A DNA stretch of 64,000 nt from an uncultured Clostridia bacterium (GTDB taxonomy: Bacteria > Bacillota > Clostridia > Christensenellales > Borkfalkiaceae): NCBI GenBank assembly GCA_934278995.1, contig CAKQWM010000009.1, positions 1-64,000 on the forward strand. Direction: 5' to 3'. Made by a program: the position numbers and the translations under genes. The notes under the pieces were generated by a model, which saw nothing but the letters and a program-made list of their open reading frames with translations, was not told where the DNA came from and searched no databases. Below, piece after piece: positions 33,578 to 42,326 of this stretch. Numbering within the stretch: position 1 is the first letter of the stretch; the number at the start of each line of letters is the position of its first letter.

Positions 33578-33962
33578 TCTAAGAAAAATATTCTAAACGG
33601 CAAGCGATTTATTTAAATAAAGACTAAGCGATAACGGGCGTATAGGCGGACTTTTAGCGCAACGAACCCCGCGAAGAAGTTTTTTAAGGTAAAAAACACG
33701 ATAACGCCGACGATTTACCATAGCCTTTAAAACGGGCTTTTGAGAGAAACTTTTTTATCCGCTTATGCGTACGCGCCTTTACGAAAAAAGGCTCGTTACG
33801 GTTCACCGTATAAACCGCGCGTTCGTTTTTGGGCGATTATACGGGCGGTCGCACGGGTGGCATAATAAGTTGATTATATATTAACGAAAAGCCGAAAAAC
33901 TTCGCGCGCGACGTTACCCGAAAAAATATCCCGAAAAAATAAAAAAATAACGATAAAAAGTA
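33578..33962. other. gene-free stretch
   Basis: Nothing coding is supported. It holds motif copy 12 (33629) and mixed AT-rich and CG-rich words without a clear fold, ending at the bmp promoter. Confidence 0.5.
33629..33646 (-). repeat. dispersed motif, copy 12
   Basis: On the minus strand CCTATACGCCCGTTATCG, one mismatch. It lies 52 bp after the DERA-like gene. Confidence 0.75.
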
Positions 33963-33993
33963 TTGACAATCCCATATTTTGTGTTATTATAAT
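33963..33993 (+). promoter_or_regulatory. promoter of the nucleoside-importer operon
   Basis: Consensus TTGACA (33963-33968); TATTAT (33985-33990) at 16 bp or TATAAT (33988-33993) at 19 bp serves as -10. It produces a leader of about 230 nt. Confidence 0.7.
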
Positions 33994-34057
33994 TAGGTAA
34001 GCACAATTTAGCGGCGATTTTTAAAATTATCGACACGGTAAAAACGCAACGGAATAT

Positions 34058-34210
34058 TTGCAAAAGGGGTACCCCTTTTGCGTTTGCCCTGACGGTCAAA
34101 CGCAAAAGACTTTCACGGCGAAGTTTTCGCCTTAATTTTGTCGGGTTAAACCGACTTCTCCGTAACGGTTGAAACGGGTTTATTCATTCCCGTTGCGCGA
34201 AAGCGCAAAT
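34058..34210 (+). promoter_or_regulatory. hairpin-rich leader of the nucleoside-importer operon
   Basis: Short perfect stems follow each other: CAAAAGGGG/CCCCTTTTG, GCGTTTG/CAAACGC, GGCGAA/TTCGCC, GTCGG/CCGAC, AACGG/CCGTT and GCGC/GCGC. None matches the purine riboswitch consensus. The array could control read-through or stability. Confidence 0.5.
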
Positions 34211-34230
34211 AAATTTAAAAGGAGACAAAA

Positions 34231-35358
34231 ATGAAAAAAGTATTGGCAATTATCCTCTCCGCACTCTTAGTCATCGGCGCATGCGCGTGCCTCACGGCTT
34301 GTACCGAAAACAAGAAAGAAGCTGAAATCGCAGTAGTAACCGACGTAGGTCAGTTAAAAGACGGCGGCTTCAACCAGGGTACTTACGAAGGTGCCGAAGC
34401 CTACGCTAAAGCAAACGGCAAAACTTACAAATATTATCAGCCCGCCAACGGTTCCGAGGCTACGGATAACGACCGTATCGCCGCTATGAACCAGGCTATA
34501 AATAACGGCGCAAAAATCATAGTCGCCCCCGGTTATTTACAGGCTAAAGCTATGACCACCGTTGCGACGCAAAACCCCACTGTTAAATTCATCTTTATCG
34601 ACGGCTGGACTTTGACCGATGCAGACGGTAAAGCCCTCCCCAACGTTACCGCGGTCGTATATAAAGAACAAGAATCCGGCTTCCTCGCGGGTTACGCTGC
34701 GGTTAAAGAAGGCTACACCAAATTAGGCGCAACTTTAGGCGGCGGCGGAACGAACCCCGCATGCAACCGTTTCGGTTCCGGCTTCGTTCAGGGCGCGGAA
34801 GCGGCGGCAAGGGCTATGAATTTAGCCGACGGCGCTATCGAACTCAAATACAGTTACAATCACGGTTCCGGCTTCAGCGCAAGCCCTGCTCTTCAAACTC
34901 AGATCGCCGGTTGGTACAACGCTGGTACCGAAGTAGTTTTCGCTTGCGGCGGTTCTATGTTCGAATCCGTTAAAGCGGCTGCCGAAGCAAAAGGCGCAAC
35001 CGCTAAGATTATCGGCGTTGACGTTGACCAGAGTCATTTATCAGATCACGTTATCACCAGCGCGGTTAAAGGTTTGAAGGAATCCGTTCAACTTATACTT
35101 ACCCAGTACTACGCAGGCGAATGGGATACCAAACTTGCGGGCAAGACTTCTAACCTCGGCGCTAAAGAAAAAGCCACCGGTCTTCCCACCGCTACCTGGT
35201 CTTTAACTAAATTCACCGTTGCCGAATACAACACTTTGTTCAGCAATATCGCTAATGGCACCGTAGCCGTAAGCGACGTAGTTCCCGCAGACTGCAACAA
35301 CGGCACCTGGTTTGCCGCTATGGGGCTTACGAAGGTAAACGTTGTTTTTGAAAAATAA
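34231..35358 (+). CDS. BMP-family nucleoside-binding lipoprotein
   Basis: 375 aa. Substrate-binding component of a BmpA/PnrA-type importer. Lipobox LTAC (C24) anchors it outside. IAVVTDVGQLKDGGFNQGTYEGA near the N-terminus is the family signature for binding the nucleoside; VDVDQ and a C-terminal domain complete the two-lobed fold. Biased codon use and AAGGAG suggest high expression. It is the first gene of a four-gene operon with the ATPase and two permeases. Confidence 0.92.
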   Translation: MKKVLAIILSALLVIGACACLTACTENKKEAEIAVVTDVGQLKDGGFNQGTYEGAEAYAKANGKTYKYYQPANGSEATDNDRIAAMNQAINNGAKIIVAPGYLQAKAMTTVATQNPTVKFIFIDGWTLTDADGKALPNVTAVVYKEQESGFLAGYAAVKEGYTKLGATLGGGGTNPACNRFGSGFVQGAEAAARAMNLADGAIELKYSYNHGSGFSASPALQTQIAGWYNAGTEVVFACGGSMFESVKAAAEAKGATAKIIGVDVDQSHLSDHVITSAVKGLKESVQLILTQYYAGEWDTKLAGKTSNLGAKEKATGLPTATWSLTKFTVAEYNTLFSNIANGTVAVSDVVPADCNNGTWFAAMGLTKVNVVFEK

Positions 35359-35415
35359 TTTTTGAAATATCACAAGGACCCCTCATTATATTTTGTATAA
35401 CGCAGGAATCCGTAC

Positions 35416-35446
35416 GAAAGGCTTCCACTTATCGTGGGAGCCTTTC
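35416..35446 (+). terminator. attenuator hairpin between bmp gene and ATPase gene
   Basis: GAAAGGCTTCCAC (35416-35428) pairs with GTGGGAGCCTTTC (35434-35446). No T-tract follows, so it probably stabilises or partly terminates the bmp message and keeps the ABC parts at lower level. Confidence 0.6.
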
Positions 35447-35493
35447 CCGTATTACGGCGCTATATCGGCGCTGAATATTCGCAGGAGAAAACA

Positions 35494-37080
35494 ATGATCG
35501 AAACCAACCCTTCGGCAATGTCCGAAGAAACCCAAAAAACGCCATTCGTTATAGAAATGTGCCATATTACCAAGGAGTTTCCGAGTAATAACGGCGTTTT
35601 CAAAGCGAACGACGATATCAATCTTCAACTTAAAAGAGGTGAAATCCACGCTCTTTTAGGTGAAAACGGAGCCGGAAAGTCCACCCTTATGAGCGTGCTT
35701 TTCGGGCTTTATCAACCCGAACAGGGTTATATTAAAAAAGACGGAAAAGAAGTTAAAATAAGCGATCCTAACGACGCTACCGCGCTCGGCATAGGTATGG
35801 TGCATCAGCACTTTAAACTTGTCGAATGTTTTACCGTGCTTGAAAACATCATACTCGGCGCGGAGGACAGCGTTTTCGGCGTGCTAAAAACCAAGGAGGC
35901 TCGTGAAAAAGTAGTAGAACTTTCCGACAGGTACGGTTTAAAAGTCGATCCGGACGCTAAAATAGAGGATATCACGGTAGGCATGCAACAACGCGTTGAA
36001 ATTTTAAAAATGCTTTACCGCAATAACGAAGTCCTGATTTTCGACGAGCCTACCGCCGTACTAACCCCGCAGGAGATAGACGAACTCATGTCTATAATGA
36101 GGGGGCTTAAAAAAGAAGGCAAATCCATACTGTTTATCACCCATAAACTTAACGAAATCATGGCGGTTTCCGACAGATGCACCGTTTTAAGAAAGGGTAA
36201 GTGCATCGGCACGGTAAACGTTAACGATACCACCAAAGAAGAACTTTCCGAAATGATGGTAGGAAGAAACGTTAAGTTTGCCGTTGACAAAACGAAAGCA
36301 ACCCCGGGTGACGTGGTATTAGAAGTCGAAGATATTTGCGTAAAAAGCAAAACACATAAAAAAGACGCCGTTAAAAACGTTTCCTTTGAAGTAAGAAAGG
36401 GTGAAATCGTCTGTATCGCCGGTATCGACGGCAACGGTCAAACCGAACTCGTTCAGGGTTTAACCGGCTTGGAAAAAATCGAAAGCGGTAAAATCTATCT
36501 TTTCGGCGAGGACGTAACTCATAAATCGGTACGTTATAAAAACACCCACGGCGTAAGTCATATACCCGAAGACAGACACAAACACGGGCTTGTTCTCGAT
36601 TATTCCTTGCAGGAAAACCTCGTGTTGCAACGCTACTTTGAAGGCGACTTTAAAAACGGCGCGTTTATCCGCTTCGACGAAGTTAAAAAATACGCCGATA
36701 AACTTATAGCCGACTTCGATATCCGTAGCAGCGAAGGCGCGACGTCGATCGCCCGCGGAATGTCCGGCGGTAATCAGCAAAAGGCTATAGTCGCGCGTGA
36801 AATGGACAGAAACCAAGGTTTGCTTATCGCCGTCCAGCCTACGAGGGGTTTGGACGTAGGCGCCATAGAATATATTCATAACAAAATAGTAGAGATGCGC
36901 GATAAGGGAGCGGCGGTGCTTTTAGTATCCCTCGAACTCGACGAAGTTATGAATTTGTCCGACAGAATCCTCGTTATGTACGAGGGTGAAATCACGGGAG
37001 AACTCGATCCCGAAAATATCACCGTTCAGGAACTCGGCTTATACATGTCGGGCGCCAAACGCGACGACCGGAGGGTATAA
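35494..37080 (+). CDS. nucleoside ABC transporter, duplicated ATPase
   Basis: 528 aa with two ABC domains, like B. subtilis NupO (YufO). Domain 1 has the Walker A GENGAGKST and Walker B LIFDEP (about 66-195); domain 2 has a degenerate Walker A (GIDGNGQTE) and the signature MSGGNQQK. ATG 35494 has an AGGAG site; the GTG at 35434 lies inside the preceding hairpin and is rejected. One nt separates its stop from the first permease. Confidence 0.93.
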   Translation: MIETNPSAMSEETQKTPFVIEMCHITKEFPSNNGVFKANDDINLQLKRGEIHALLGENGAGKSTLMSVLFGLYQPEQGYIKKDGKEVKISDPNDATALGIGMVHQHFKLVECFTVLENIILGAEDSVFGVLKTKEAREKVVELSDRYGLKVDPDAKIEDITVGMQQRVEILKMLYRNNEVLIFDEPTAVLTPQEIDELMSIMRGLKKEGKSILFITHKLNEIMAVSDRCTVLRKGKCIGTVNVNDTTKEELSEMMVGRNVKFAVDKTKATPGDVVLEVEDICVKSKTHKKDAVKNVSFEVRKGEIVCIAGIDGNGQTELVQGLTGLEKIESGKIYLFGEDVTHKSVRYKNTHGVSHIPEDRHKHGLVLDYSLQENLVLQRYFEGDFKNGAFIRFDEVKKYADKLIADFDIRSSEGATSIARGMSGGNQQKAIVAREMDRNQGLLIAVQPTRGLDVGAIEYIHNKIVEMRDKGAAVLLVSLELDEVMNLSDRILVMYEGEITGELDPENITVQELGLYMSGAKRDDRRV

Positions 37081-37081
37081 G

Positions 37082-38422
37082 ATGAATAAAAAATCTTTAC
37101 AACCTATTCTTGCAAGTCTCGGTTGTATTTTTGCGGGGATGATAGTCGGCTTTTTCGTAATGTTGTTTTTATCTATCTCTTCCGAATACACCGCCCCGAG
37201 CGACGCCTTTTTGGGCTTTGGAAAATTACTTATAGGACCATTTGGTTCGGGCAACTTTAAAATGATACAAGCGGATTTAGGAAATATGATTTTCTATTCC
37301 GTTCCCATTATTTTCACCGGTCTTTCGGTTGCGATAGCCTTTAAAACGGGGTTATTCAACATCGGCGCGCCCGGTCAGTATCTTATGGGTATCATGGGTT
37401 CTTTGCTGGTAGCGTTATCCATACACGCAAGCACGGGCTTCGGCAAGTTTATGGTATGGGTTCTGGCTCTTATCGTAGGCGCTTTGCTCGGCGCTTTGTG
37501 GGGGGCTATACCGGGCGCTTTCAAGTCCCTTTTAAAAGTCAACGAAGTAATCGTCTGCATTATGACTAACTGGATTGCCGCAAATATTATAACCTGGGTA
37601 TTTTCAAAAACCAACCTTCAAAACGTAAGCATGGGTAAAACGGCGTATCTTGTTACGACTTCGACCACCGGCGCGTCAACGCCTACCTTGGGGCTTGATA
37701 AACTGCTTAAAGGTTCTTACGTAGATTGCGGTATATTGATTGCGATTCTGGTTGCCGTAGGCGTTTATATATTGCTTAACAAAACGGTGTTCGGTTACGA
37801 ACTCAAAGCGTGCGGATACAATAAAAACGCGTCTATTTACGCCGGTATGAACGCAAAACGCAATATAATACTGAGCATGGCAATAGCCGGCGGGCTTTCA
37901 GCAATGGGCGGCGCGCTTTATTATCTTAACCCCGGTATCGAGTTTAACTATTTAAGCGTTTATATGTCGCTTCCCGCAACGGGCTTTAACGGTATCCCCG
38001 TAGCCTTGCTCGCGGGCAGTAACCCCCTCGGCGTTATATTTTCGGGCGTTTTACTGCAATACCTTGCAATGGGCGGGCAGTACCTTCAGGGCATAGGTTT
38101 TAATAAGTACATTGCCGACATCATAGTCGCGGTAATAATTTACTTCGCGGGCTTCGTCCGTCTGATTACCGAACTTATTCAACGGGCAAAAACTCAGAAA
38201 GCCGAAAAGAAGGAGAACCTCGCTTCCGTCGCCGACGAAAACCACGATAAAAATTCCGAAAAAACGATTAAAAAGACCTTTTCCGGAATTATTGAAAAGA
38301 TAAAAAGCAAGTTCAAAAAGACATTTTCGGTAATTATCGATAAGATAAAAAATAAGTTCAAAAAGAATAACTCCGAAAAAAAAGACGACGACACGAAAGT
38401 AAAGGAGGACGAAAATGAATAA
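37082..38422 (+). CDS. nucleoside ABC transporter permease with charged C-terminal tail
   Basis: 446 aa. BPD_transp_2-type permease (NupP/YufP-like) with about nine membrane helices; the cytoplasmic loop GYNKNASIYAGMNAKRN contacts the ATPase. The last ~75 residues are an unusual Lys/Glu/Asp-rich tail with a repeated unit (KKTFSGIIEKIKSKF and KKTFSVIIDKIKNKF). ATG 37082 follows GGAGGG; the open frame further upstream overlaps the ATPase and is rejected. It overlaps the next gene by 8 bp. Confidence 0.9.
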   Translation: MNKKSLQPILASLGCIFAGMIVGFFVMLFLSISSEYTAPSDAFLGFGKLLIGPFGSGNFKMIQADLGNMIFYSVPIIFTGLSVAIAFKTGLFNIGAPGQYLMGIMGSLLVALSIHASTGFGKFMVWVLALIVGALLGALWGAIPGAFKSLLKVNEVIVCIMTNWIAANIITWVFSKTNLQNVSMGKTAYLVTTSTTGASTPTLGLDKLLKGSYVDCGILIAILVAVGVYILLNKTVFGYELKACGYNKNASIYAGMNAKRNIILSMAIAGGLSAMGGALYYLNPGIEFNYLSVYMSLPATGFNGIPVALLAGSNPLGVIFSGVLLQYLAMGGQYLQGIGFNKYIADIIVAVIIYFAGFVRLITELIQRAKTQKAEKKENLASVADENHDKNSEKTIKKTFSGIIEKIKSKFKKTFSVIIDKIKNKFKKNNSEKKDDDTKVKEDENE

Positions 38423-39374
38423 TTTGGTATTTATTTTGCAACAGGTTATTATTTGCTCCATTCCTCTTCTCATCGTCGCGCTTGCGGGCGTTTTCGCCGA
38501 AAGAAGCGGTATTATCAACATCGCGCTCGACGGTATCATGATTTTCGGTTCTTTCGTGGGCGCCATGTTCGCTAAAACCATGCTGGAATCGAACGTCGCT
38601 TCGGGTAGTTGGCTGTTTATATTATCCATGCTCGTAGCGGCGGCGGCGGGCGCGGCGTTTTCTCTATTACTGTCGTTTTCGGCAATCAATCTTAAAGCCG
38701 ATCAGACGATAGGCGGTACGGCTTTAAACATGCTTGCGCCCGCGCTTGTATGCAGTATATCGCTCGTTTTGTTCAATCAGGAAAAAGTCGTCATGCCGGC
38801 GAAAGGAACGGGCTACGTCATTCATAACGACAGCCTTCCTGCCGTTCTGCGAATTTTCTTCGACAAAGCGTATATTTCGACCTTCGTCGTCATCGCTTTG
38901 TTCGTGTTGCTTTCCTTGTGGCTTTATAAAACCAAAACCGGCTTGAGAATGCGTTCTTGCGGGGAACATCCTCAGGCGGCGGCAAGCGTCGGCATAAACG
39001 TTTACAAAATGCGTTATCTCGGTACTACCATATCGGGCGCGCTGGCGGGTTTGGGCGGTTACGTTTACGCCGCAACGACTTCGGCGGGAACTGCCGAAGC
39101 AACGGTTGCCGGCACCGGATTTTTAGCCCTTGCGATTATGATTTTCGGTAACTGGAAGCCGCTTGGCATAGTCCTCGGCGCGCTTATGTTCGGTTTACTT
39201 AAATGCCTCGGCGTTTTATCTTCCCAGATTTCGTTTTTAAAAGGTTTGGATATGCCGATGTATTTTTACAATATGATACCGTATATCGTCGTGCTGATAG
39301 TTTTGGGATTCACCGCCAAAAAATCGGGTTGTCCGAAAGCCGAAGGTATTCCTTACGAAAAAGGACAAAGATAA
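38415..39374 (+). CDS. nucleoside ABC transporter permease, second subunit
   Basis: 319 aa. NupQ/YufQ-like membrane subunit with about eight helices: FAERSGIINIALDGIMIFGSF near the N-terminus and MRSCGEHPQAAASVGINVYKMR as the coupling loop. It starts within the stop region of the first permease (ATGAATAA). Together with the lipoprotein and the duplicated ATPase it forms a complete importer. Confidence 0.92.
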   Translation: MNNLVFILQQVIICSIPLLIVALAGVFAERSGIINIALDGIMIFGSFVGAMFAKTMLESNVASGSWLFILSMLVAAAAGAAFSLLLSFSAINLKADQTIGGTALNMLAPALVCSISLVLFNQEKVVMPAKGTGYVIHNDSLPAVLRIFFDKAYISTFVVIALFVLLSLWLYKTKTGLRMRSCGEHPQAAASVGINVYKMRYLGTTISGALAGLGGYVYAATTSAGTAEATVAGTGFLALAIMIFGNWKPLGIVLGALMFGLLKCLGVLSSQISFLKGLDMPMYFYNMIPYIVVLIVLGFTAKKSGCPKAEGIPYEKGQR

Positions 39375-39391
39375 AATTATAAAAATTAAAC

Positions 39392-39429
39392 GGCAAAAGT
39401 CGGTCTATAGGTCGATTTTTGCCCTTTTT
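39392..39429 (+). terminator. terminator of the nucleoside-importer operon (motif remnant)
   Basis: GGCAAAAGTCG (39392-39402) pairs with CGATTTTTGCC (39413-39423), then six T. The loop is a partial motif, CTATAGGTCGAT. Confidence 0.8.
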
Positions 39430-39522
39430 TATTATGTTTTTTATGGGCGCGCAAAGTTAAACGTATAAGATTTTATTTAAAAGGCAATCATTTTTTACGG
39501 CAATACGCCTTCAGGAGTAAAA

Positions 39523-40779
39523 ATGAACCCTTTTGAACTTAAACCAAAAAAACTTGAAAATCTTATTGTACCGCTTTGCAAAATCCCTCAAAAACCTTAC
39601 GACAAACTCGAAGTAAGTCCTTATACCAAAGTAAGACTTATTCTGGCGCAGGGTACGGAATTCGAAGCAAACGCAAACAGTCATCAAATCGATCGGCGCA
39701 TTTATAACAACGATATTCGAAGACGACTCGCTTTCGTAAGGAGGCAGGAACAAATTCAGCATAAAATGCTTGCTTCTTTCAAACCGAAAGACGAGAACCT
39801 TCTCGAAACGACTTTGTCGTACGAGCAACTCGCCGTAGATTTAACCGCGATTTTGGCAAAACGCGCCGAAAATTACGTGGTTAAACAGCAACTCGATTTT
39901 GCTCTGCTTGAGGATTTCGACCATTTATACAGGTTTTCCGACCTTCTTGAAATGGAAGAAGGTAAAAATTTTGAATTATACCTCGGCGACTATACGGAGG
40001 TTATGCCCGGTCGTCCCACGGTTGCAGAATTTCGCCATCCCGACGACGACGTAAGATTTGCCGTTAACTCTTGTAAAAACGACATTATAACGAGTATCGA
40101 CGTCGGTATTATTACGGCGGCGGAACAGCAAACCATGAACTTTTATATGAATCTCGGAAGTTACTATCCGAACGATACGGGAAGAAAAATGTTTGCCGAA
40201 ATCGCTCTTATCGAGGAACAGCACGTAACCGGTTACGAAAGTTTAAAAGATCCCGATATTTCGCTTCTCGAGTGTAATCTTATGCACGAGTACACCGAGT
40301 GTTACCTTTATTATTCGCTTCTTAACGACGAAAGCGATCAGAATATCAAAGGGGTTTACGAAAAAATATTTGAACAGGAAGTTGCCCATCTTCACGAGGC
40401 GGCGGATTTACTGAAAACTTACGAGGGCAAGAGTTGGTGCGAAGTTATTCCCGACGGAAACTTTCCCGAACTTATCAGATTCGGCGGCAATATCGGATAT
40501 ATCCGCAACGTTTTGAAAGATTGCGACTTAACCGCCGTAAACGAGGGGTATGTTCCCGTCGGCGAATTAAAAGACAATTCCAAGTATTACAGGTACCAGA
40601 AACAATTTGTCGGTACGGGGGAGAAAAACCCGACTCATAAGATAATCGAAAAATTTATCGCCCGTAACGGAGAAGATTTGCGTTTTGAAACCGCGCCTCA
40701 TCCGATTTATGAACTCAGAAACAGAAAAATAGACAACTTAACCGTCGGCAGAGGTAAAGTAGGTTATAAAAAACAGTAA
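39523..40779 (+). CDS. ferritin-like (diiron carboxylate) domain protein, unnamed
   Basis: 418 aa, family not recognised. Helical segments carry repeated ferritin-type metal motifs: D131-x2-H134 (LLEDFDHLYRF), E191 followed by E221-x2-H224 (IEEQHVTGY), and E246 followed by E276-x2-H279 (EQEVAHLHEA). The second and third pairs look like a complete four-helix diiron bundle (about 185-290). The C-terminal 130 residues hold no motif I know. Possible roles are iron or peroxide handling in an anaerobe. AGGAG precedes ATG 39523; monocistronic. Confidence 0.6.
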   Translation: MNPFELKPKKLENLIVPLCKIPQKPYDKLEVSPYTKVRLILAQGTEFEANANSHQIDRRIYNNDIRRRLAFVRRQEQIQHKMLASFKPKDENLLETTLSYEQLAVDLTAILAKRAENYVVKQQLDFALLEDFDHLYRFSDLLEMEEGKNFELYLGDYTEVMPGRPTVAEFRHPDDDVRFAVNSCKNDIITSIDVGIITAAEQQTMNFYMNLGSYYPNDTGRKMFAEIALIEEQHVTGYESLKDPDISLLECNLMHEYTECYLYYSLLNDESDQNIKGVYEKIFEQEVAHLHEAADLLKTYEGKSWCEVIPDGNFPELIRFGGNIGYIRNVLKDCDLTAVNEGYVPVGELKDNSKYYRYQKQFVGTGEKNPTHKIIEKFIARNGEDLRFETAPHPIYELRNRKIDNLTVGRGKVGYKKQ

Positions 40780-40818
40780 AGGCGAAAGCCTTTTTAAAGG
40801 GCGAAAGCCCTTTTTTTT
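40778..40818 (+). terminator. two tandem terminator hairpins
   Basis: AAAGGCgaaaGCCTTT (40778-40793) and AAAGGGCgaaaGCCC (40796 onward) with eight T. The near-copy sequence suggests duplication of one hairpin. Confidence 0.9.
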
Positions 40819-40912
40819 ATACCCGAAATCGCGTTTTTTAGGTATAAAAAATCGTAAGAAAAGCAAAAAACGCAGGAAACGGCGTTATTTGCGTAAAAAC
40901 ACCGACGTTTTC

Positions 40913-40941
40913 TTGACAATCGGCAAAATTGCGTATAAAAT
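40913..40941 (+). promoter_or_regulatory. promoter of tRNA-Gly
   Basis: Consensus TTGACA (40913-40918), a 17-bp spacer and TAAAAT (40936-40941); predicted start 40948, 7 nt before the tRNA. Confidence 0.85.
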
Positions 40942-40954
40942 ATATACGTAATAC

Positions 40955-41028
40955 GCGGGTGTAGTACATCGGTAGTATGCGAGCTTCCCAAGCTTGAGAG
41001 GTGGGTCCGACTCCCATCATCCGCTCCA
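40955..41028 (+). tRNA. tRNA-Gly (anticodon CCC)
   Basis: A full cloverleaf: acceptor GCGGGTG/CATCCGC, anticodon stem CGAGC/GCTTG with loop TTCCCAA, T-stem TGGGT/CCATC (one mismatch), discriminator T and encoded CCA (41026-41028). Anticodon CCC reads GGG, a codon hardly used in the highly expressed genes here. Confidence 0.95.
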
Positions 41029-41047
41029 CATTCGATTTCGTGATACG

Positions 41048-41108
41048 GCGTTACGTTCGGCTACTTCGAGTTTAATATGCAAGTAGATGAGGTAGCGCTT
41101 GTTTTTTT
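41048..41108 (+). terminator. terminator of tRNA-Gly
   Basis: A two-part stem, GCGTTA/TAGCGC outside and CTACTT/AAGTAG inside, is followed by TTGTTTTTTT. Confidence 0.65.
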
Positions 41109-41142
41109 ATCGTATATATAGCGGTTATATAGCGGGGCGGAA

Positions 41143-41676
41143 ATGGTAATTACGGCTAACGGAAAAAATTACGACGTTATAAGACTTCTCGGTAAGGGTA
41201 AGGGAGGGTATTCGTATCTTTCCGTAAATCTTGAAGGAAGAAAGGTCGTGGTTAAAAAAATCCACCACGAGCCTTGCTCTTACTATAGTTTCGGAAATAA
41301 AATTTTAGCCGAACTTAACGATTACAACCGATTGAAAACGACAAAGATACTCATGCCCGAACTTATCGATATCGATATCGAAAACGAAGTCGTTATAAAA
41401 GAGTATATCGAAGGCGAAACGATTTTCGACCTCGTATTACGCGATAAAATGAAAGATTGTTACTTAAAACAGATATCCGAAACAGCGCGTAAGGTATATA
41501 ATTACGGGCTGAATATAGATTATTTTCCCACTAACTTCGTGGTGAAAAACGACCTTATTTATTACGTCGATTATGAGTGTAGCGTTTATTCGGACGAATG
41601 GAACTTTGAAAACTGGGGCGTTAAATATTGGTCGAAAACCGAAGAATTTATAAAATATATCAAGGATAAAGGGTAA
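41143..41676 (+). CDS. small protein-kinase-like protein
   Basis: 177 aa. It shows a compressed kinase fold: glycine loop LLGKGKGGYSYL (15-26), lysine in VVVKKIHH (about 38), a hinge VIKEYIEG, a catalytic-loop-like NIDYFPTNFVV and VDYECS in place of DFG. The canonical HRD histidine is absent, as in RIO/Bud32-type and aminoglycoside-type kinases. No regulatory domain. The next gene begins 1 nt later. Activity is an inference. Confidence 0.6.
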   Translation: MVITANGKNYDVIRLLGKGKGGYSYLSVNLEGRKVVVKKIHHEPCSYYSFGNKILAELNDYNRLKTTKILMPELIDIDIENEVVIKEYIEGETIFDLVLRDKMKDCYLKQISETARKVYNYGLNIDYFPTNFVVKNDLIYYVDYECSVYSDEWNFENWGVKYWSKTEEFIKYIKDKG

Positions 41677-41677
41677 T

Positions 41678-42070
41678 ATGGAAACTATCGCTAAAAGAAC
41701 GAATAAAGCGCTTTACGTAACGTTAGGGTTCGTGGTTTCGGGGATTGTACTTCTCGCGCTCGGCTTTGCGTTTAAAAAATACGTATGGATTTTCGGCGCG
41801 GCAATAACTACGGTCGCGCTCTGCTTTTTAATCGATTTTTTGTTTCAGCCCGCAACGCCGATAACTTTCGACGGCAATAATCTTTATATCGAAGGTAACG
41901 CCGTTTCGCCAAAATGTTTATCCGACGTAAGCAGTAAGTCTTTCAGACTCGGTCAGTCCGATTTTAATTGGGGGACGGTACGCTTTCGGGCGAACGGAAA
42001 AAACTACGCGTTCAGATACGTGGATAACTGCAACGAAGTTTTTGAAAAATTAAAAGAATTATCCGCTTAG
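41678..42070 (+). CDS. hypothetical membrane protein with PH-like tail
   Basis: 130 aa. Two N-terminal membrane helices (about 14-55) and a soluble beta-rich domain of about 70 residues ending in an amphipathic helix (NEVFEKLKELSA), reminiscent of bacterial PH domains. Cotranscribed with the kinase-like gene. The protein at 42864 has the same layout. Confidence 0.55.
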   Translation: METIAKRTNKALYVTLGFVVSGIVLLALGFAFKKYVWIFGAAITTVALCFLIDFLFQPATPITFDGNNLYIEGNAVSPKCLSDVSSKSFRLGQSDFNWGTVRFRANGKNYAFRYVDNCNEVFEKLKELSA

Positions 42071-42154
42071 TTTTTTAGCGGGTTTAATTTAAGCATATTA
42101 TATAACGACTAAAAACTTGCGACACAAAAACGACTTTTAAAGTCCGCCAAGTTT

Positions 42155-42189
42155 AAAAACGCCTCTATAAGCCCGTTATCGACGTTTTT
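42155..42189 (+). terminator. terminator containing the dispersed motif, copy 13
   Basis: AAAAACG (42155-42161) pairs with CGTTTTT (42183-42189); between them lies TCTATAAGCCCGTTATCG (42164-42181) with its own ATAA/TTAT helix. This is the clearest intergenic example. Confidence 0.85.
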
Positions 42190-42288
42190 AGTATATTATA
42201 AACGCAACGGCAATGCGTGTTTAATGGTAAATATCGCGGTAGTTGGTAGTATTACGATATAGTAACGCGCTTATGAAACTTTAAACGT

Positions 42289-42318
42289 TTACGGCGGAAA
42301 TATCTTCGCCGCTATAAT
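42289..42318 (+). promoter_or_regulatory. promoter of the GtrA-family gene (near-leaderless)
   Basis: A perfect TATAAT (42313-42318) lies 8 nt before the ATG at 42327; the -35 (TTACGG at 42289-42294, 18-bp spacer) is weak. Confidence 0.55.
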
Positions 42319-42326
42319 ACGAATTT

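Noticed and set aside
34000..34230. Purine riboswitch upstream of the nucleoside importer
   Set aside because: The conserved three-way junction core of that class is not present; only separate hairpins are seen.
36986..37081. N-terminal extension of the first importer permease
   Set aside because: This frame is open but overlaps the ATPase gene; the ATG at 37082 with GGAGGG gives the standard start.
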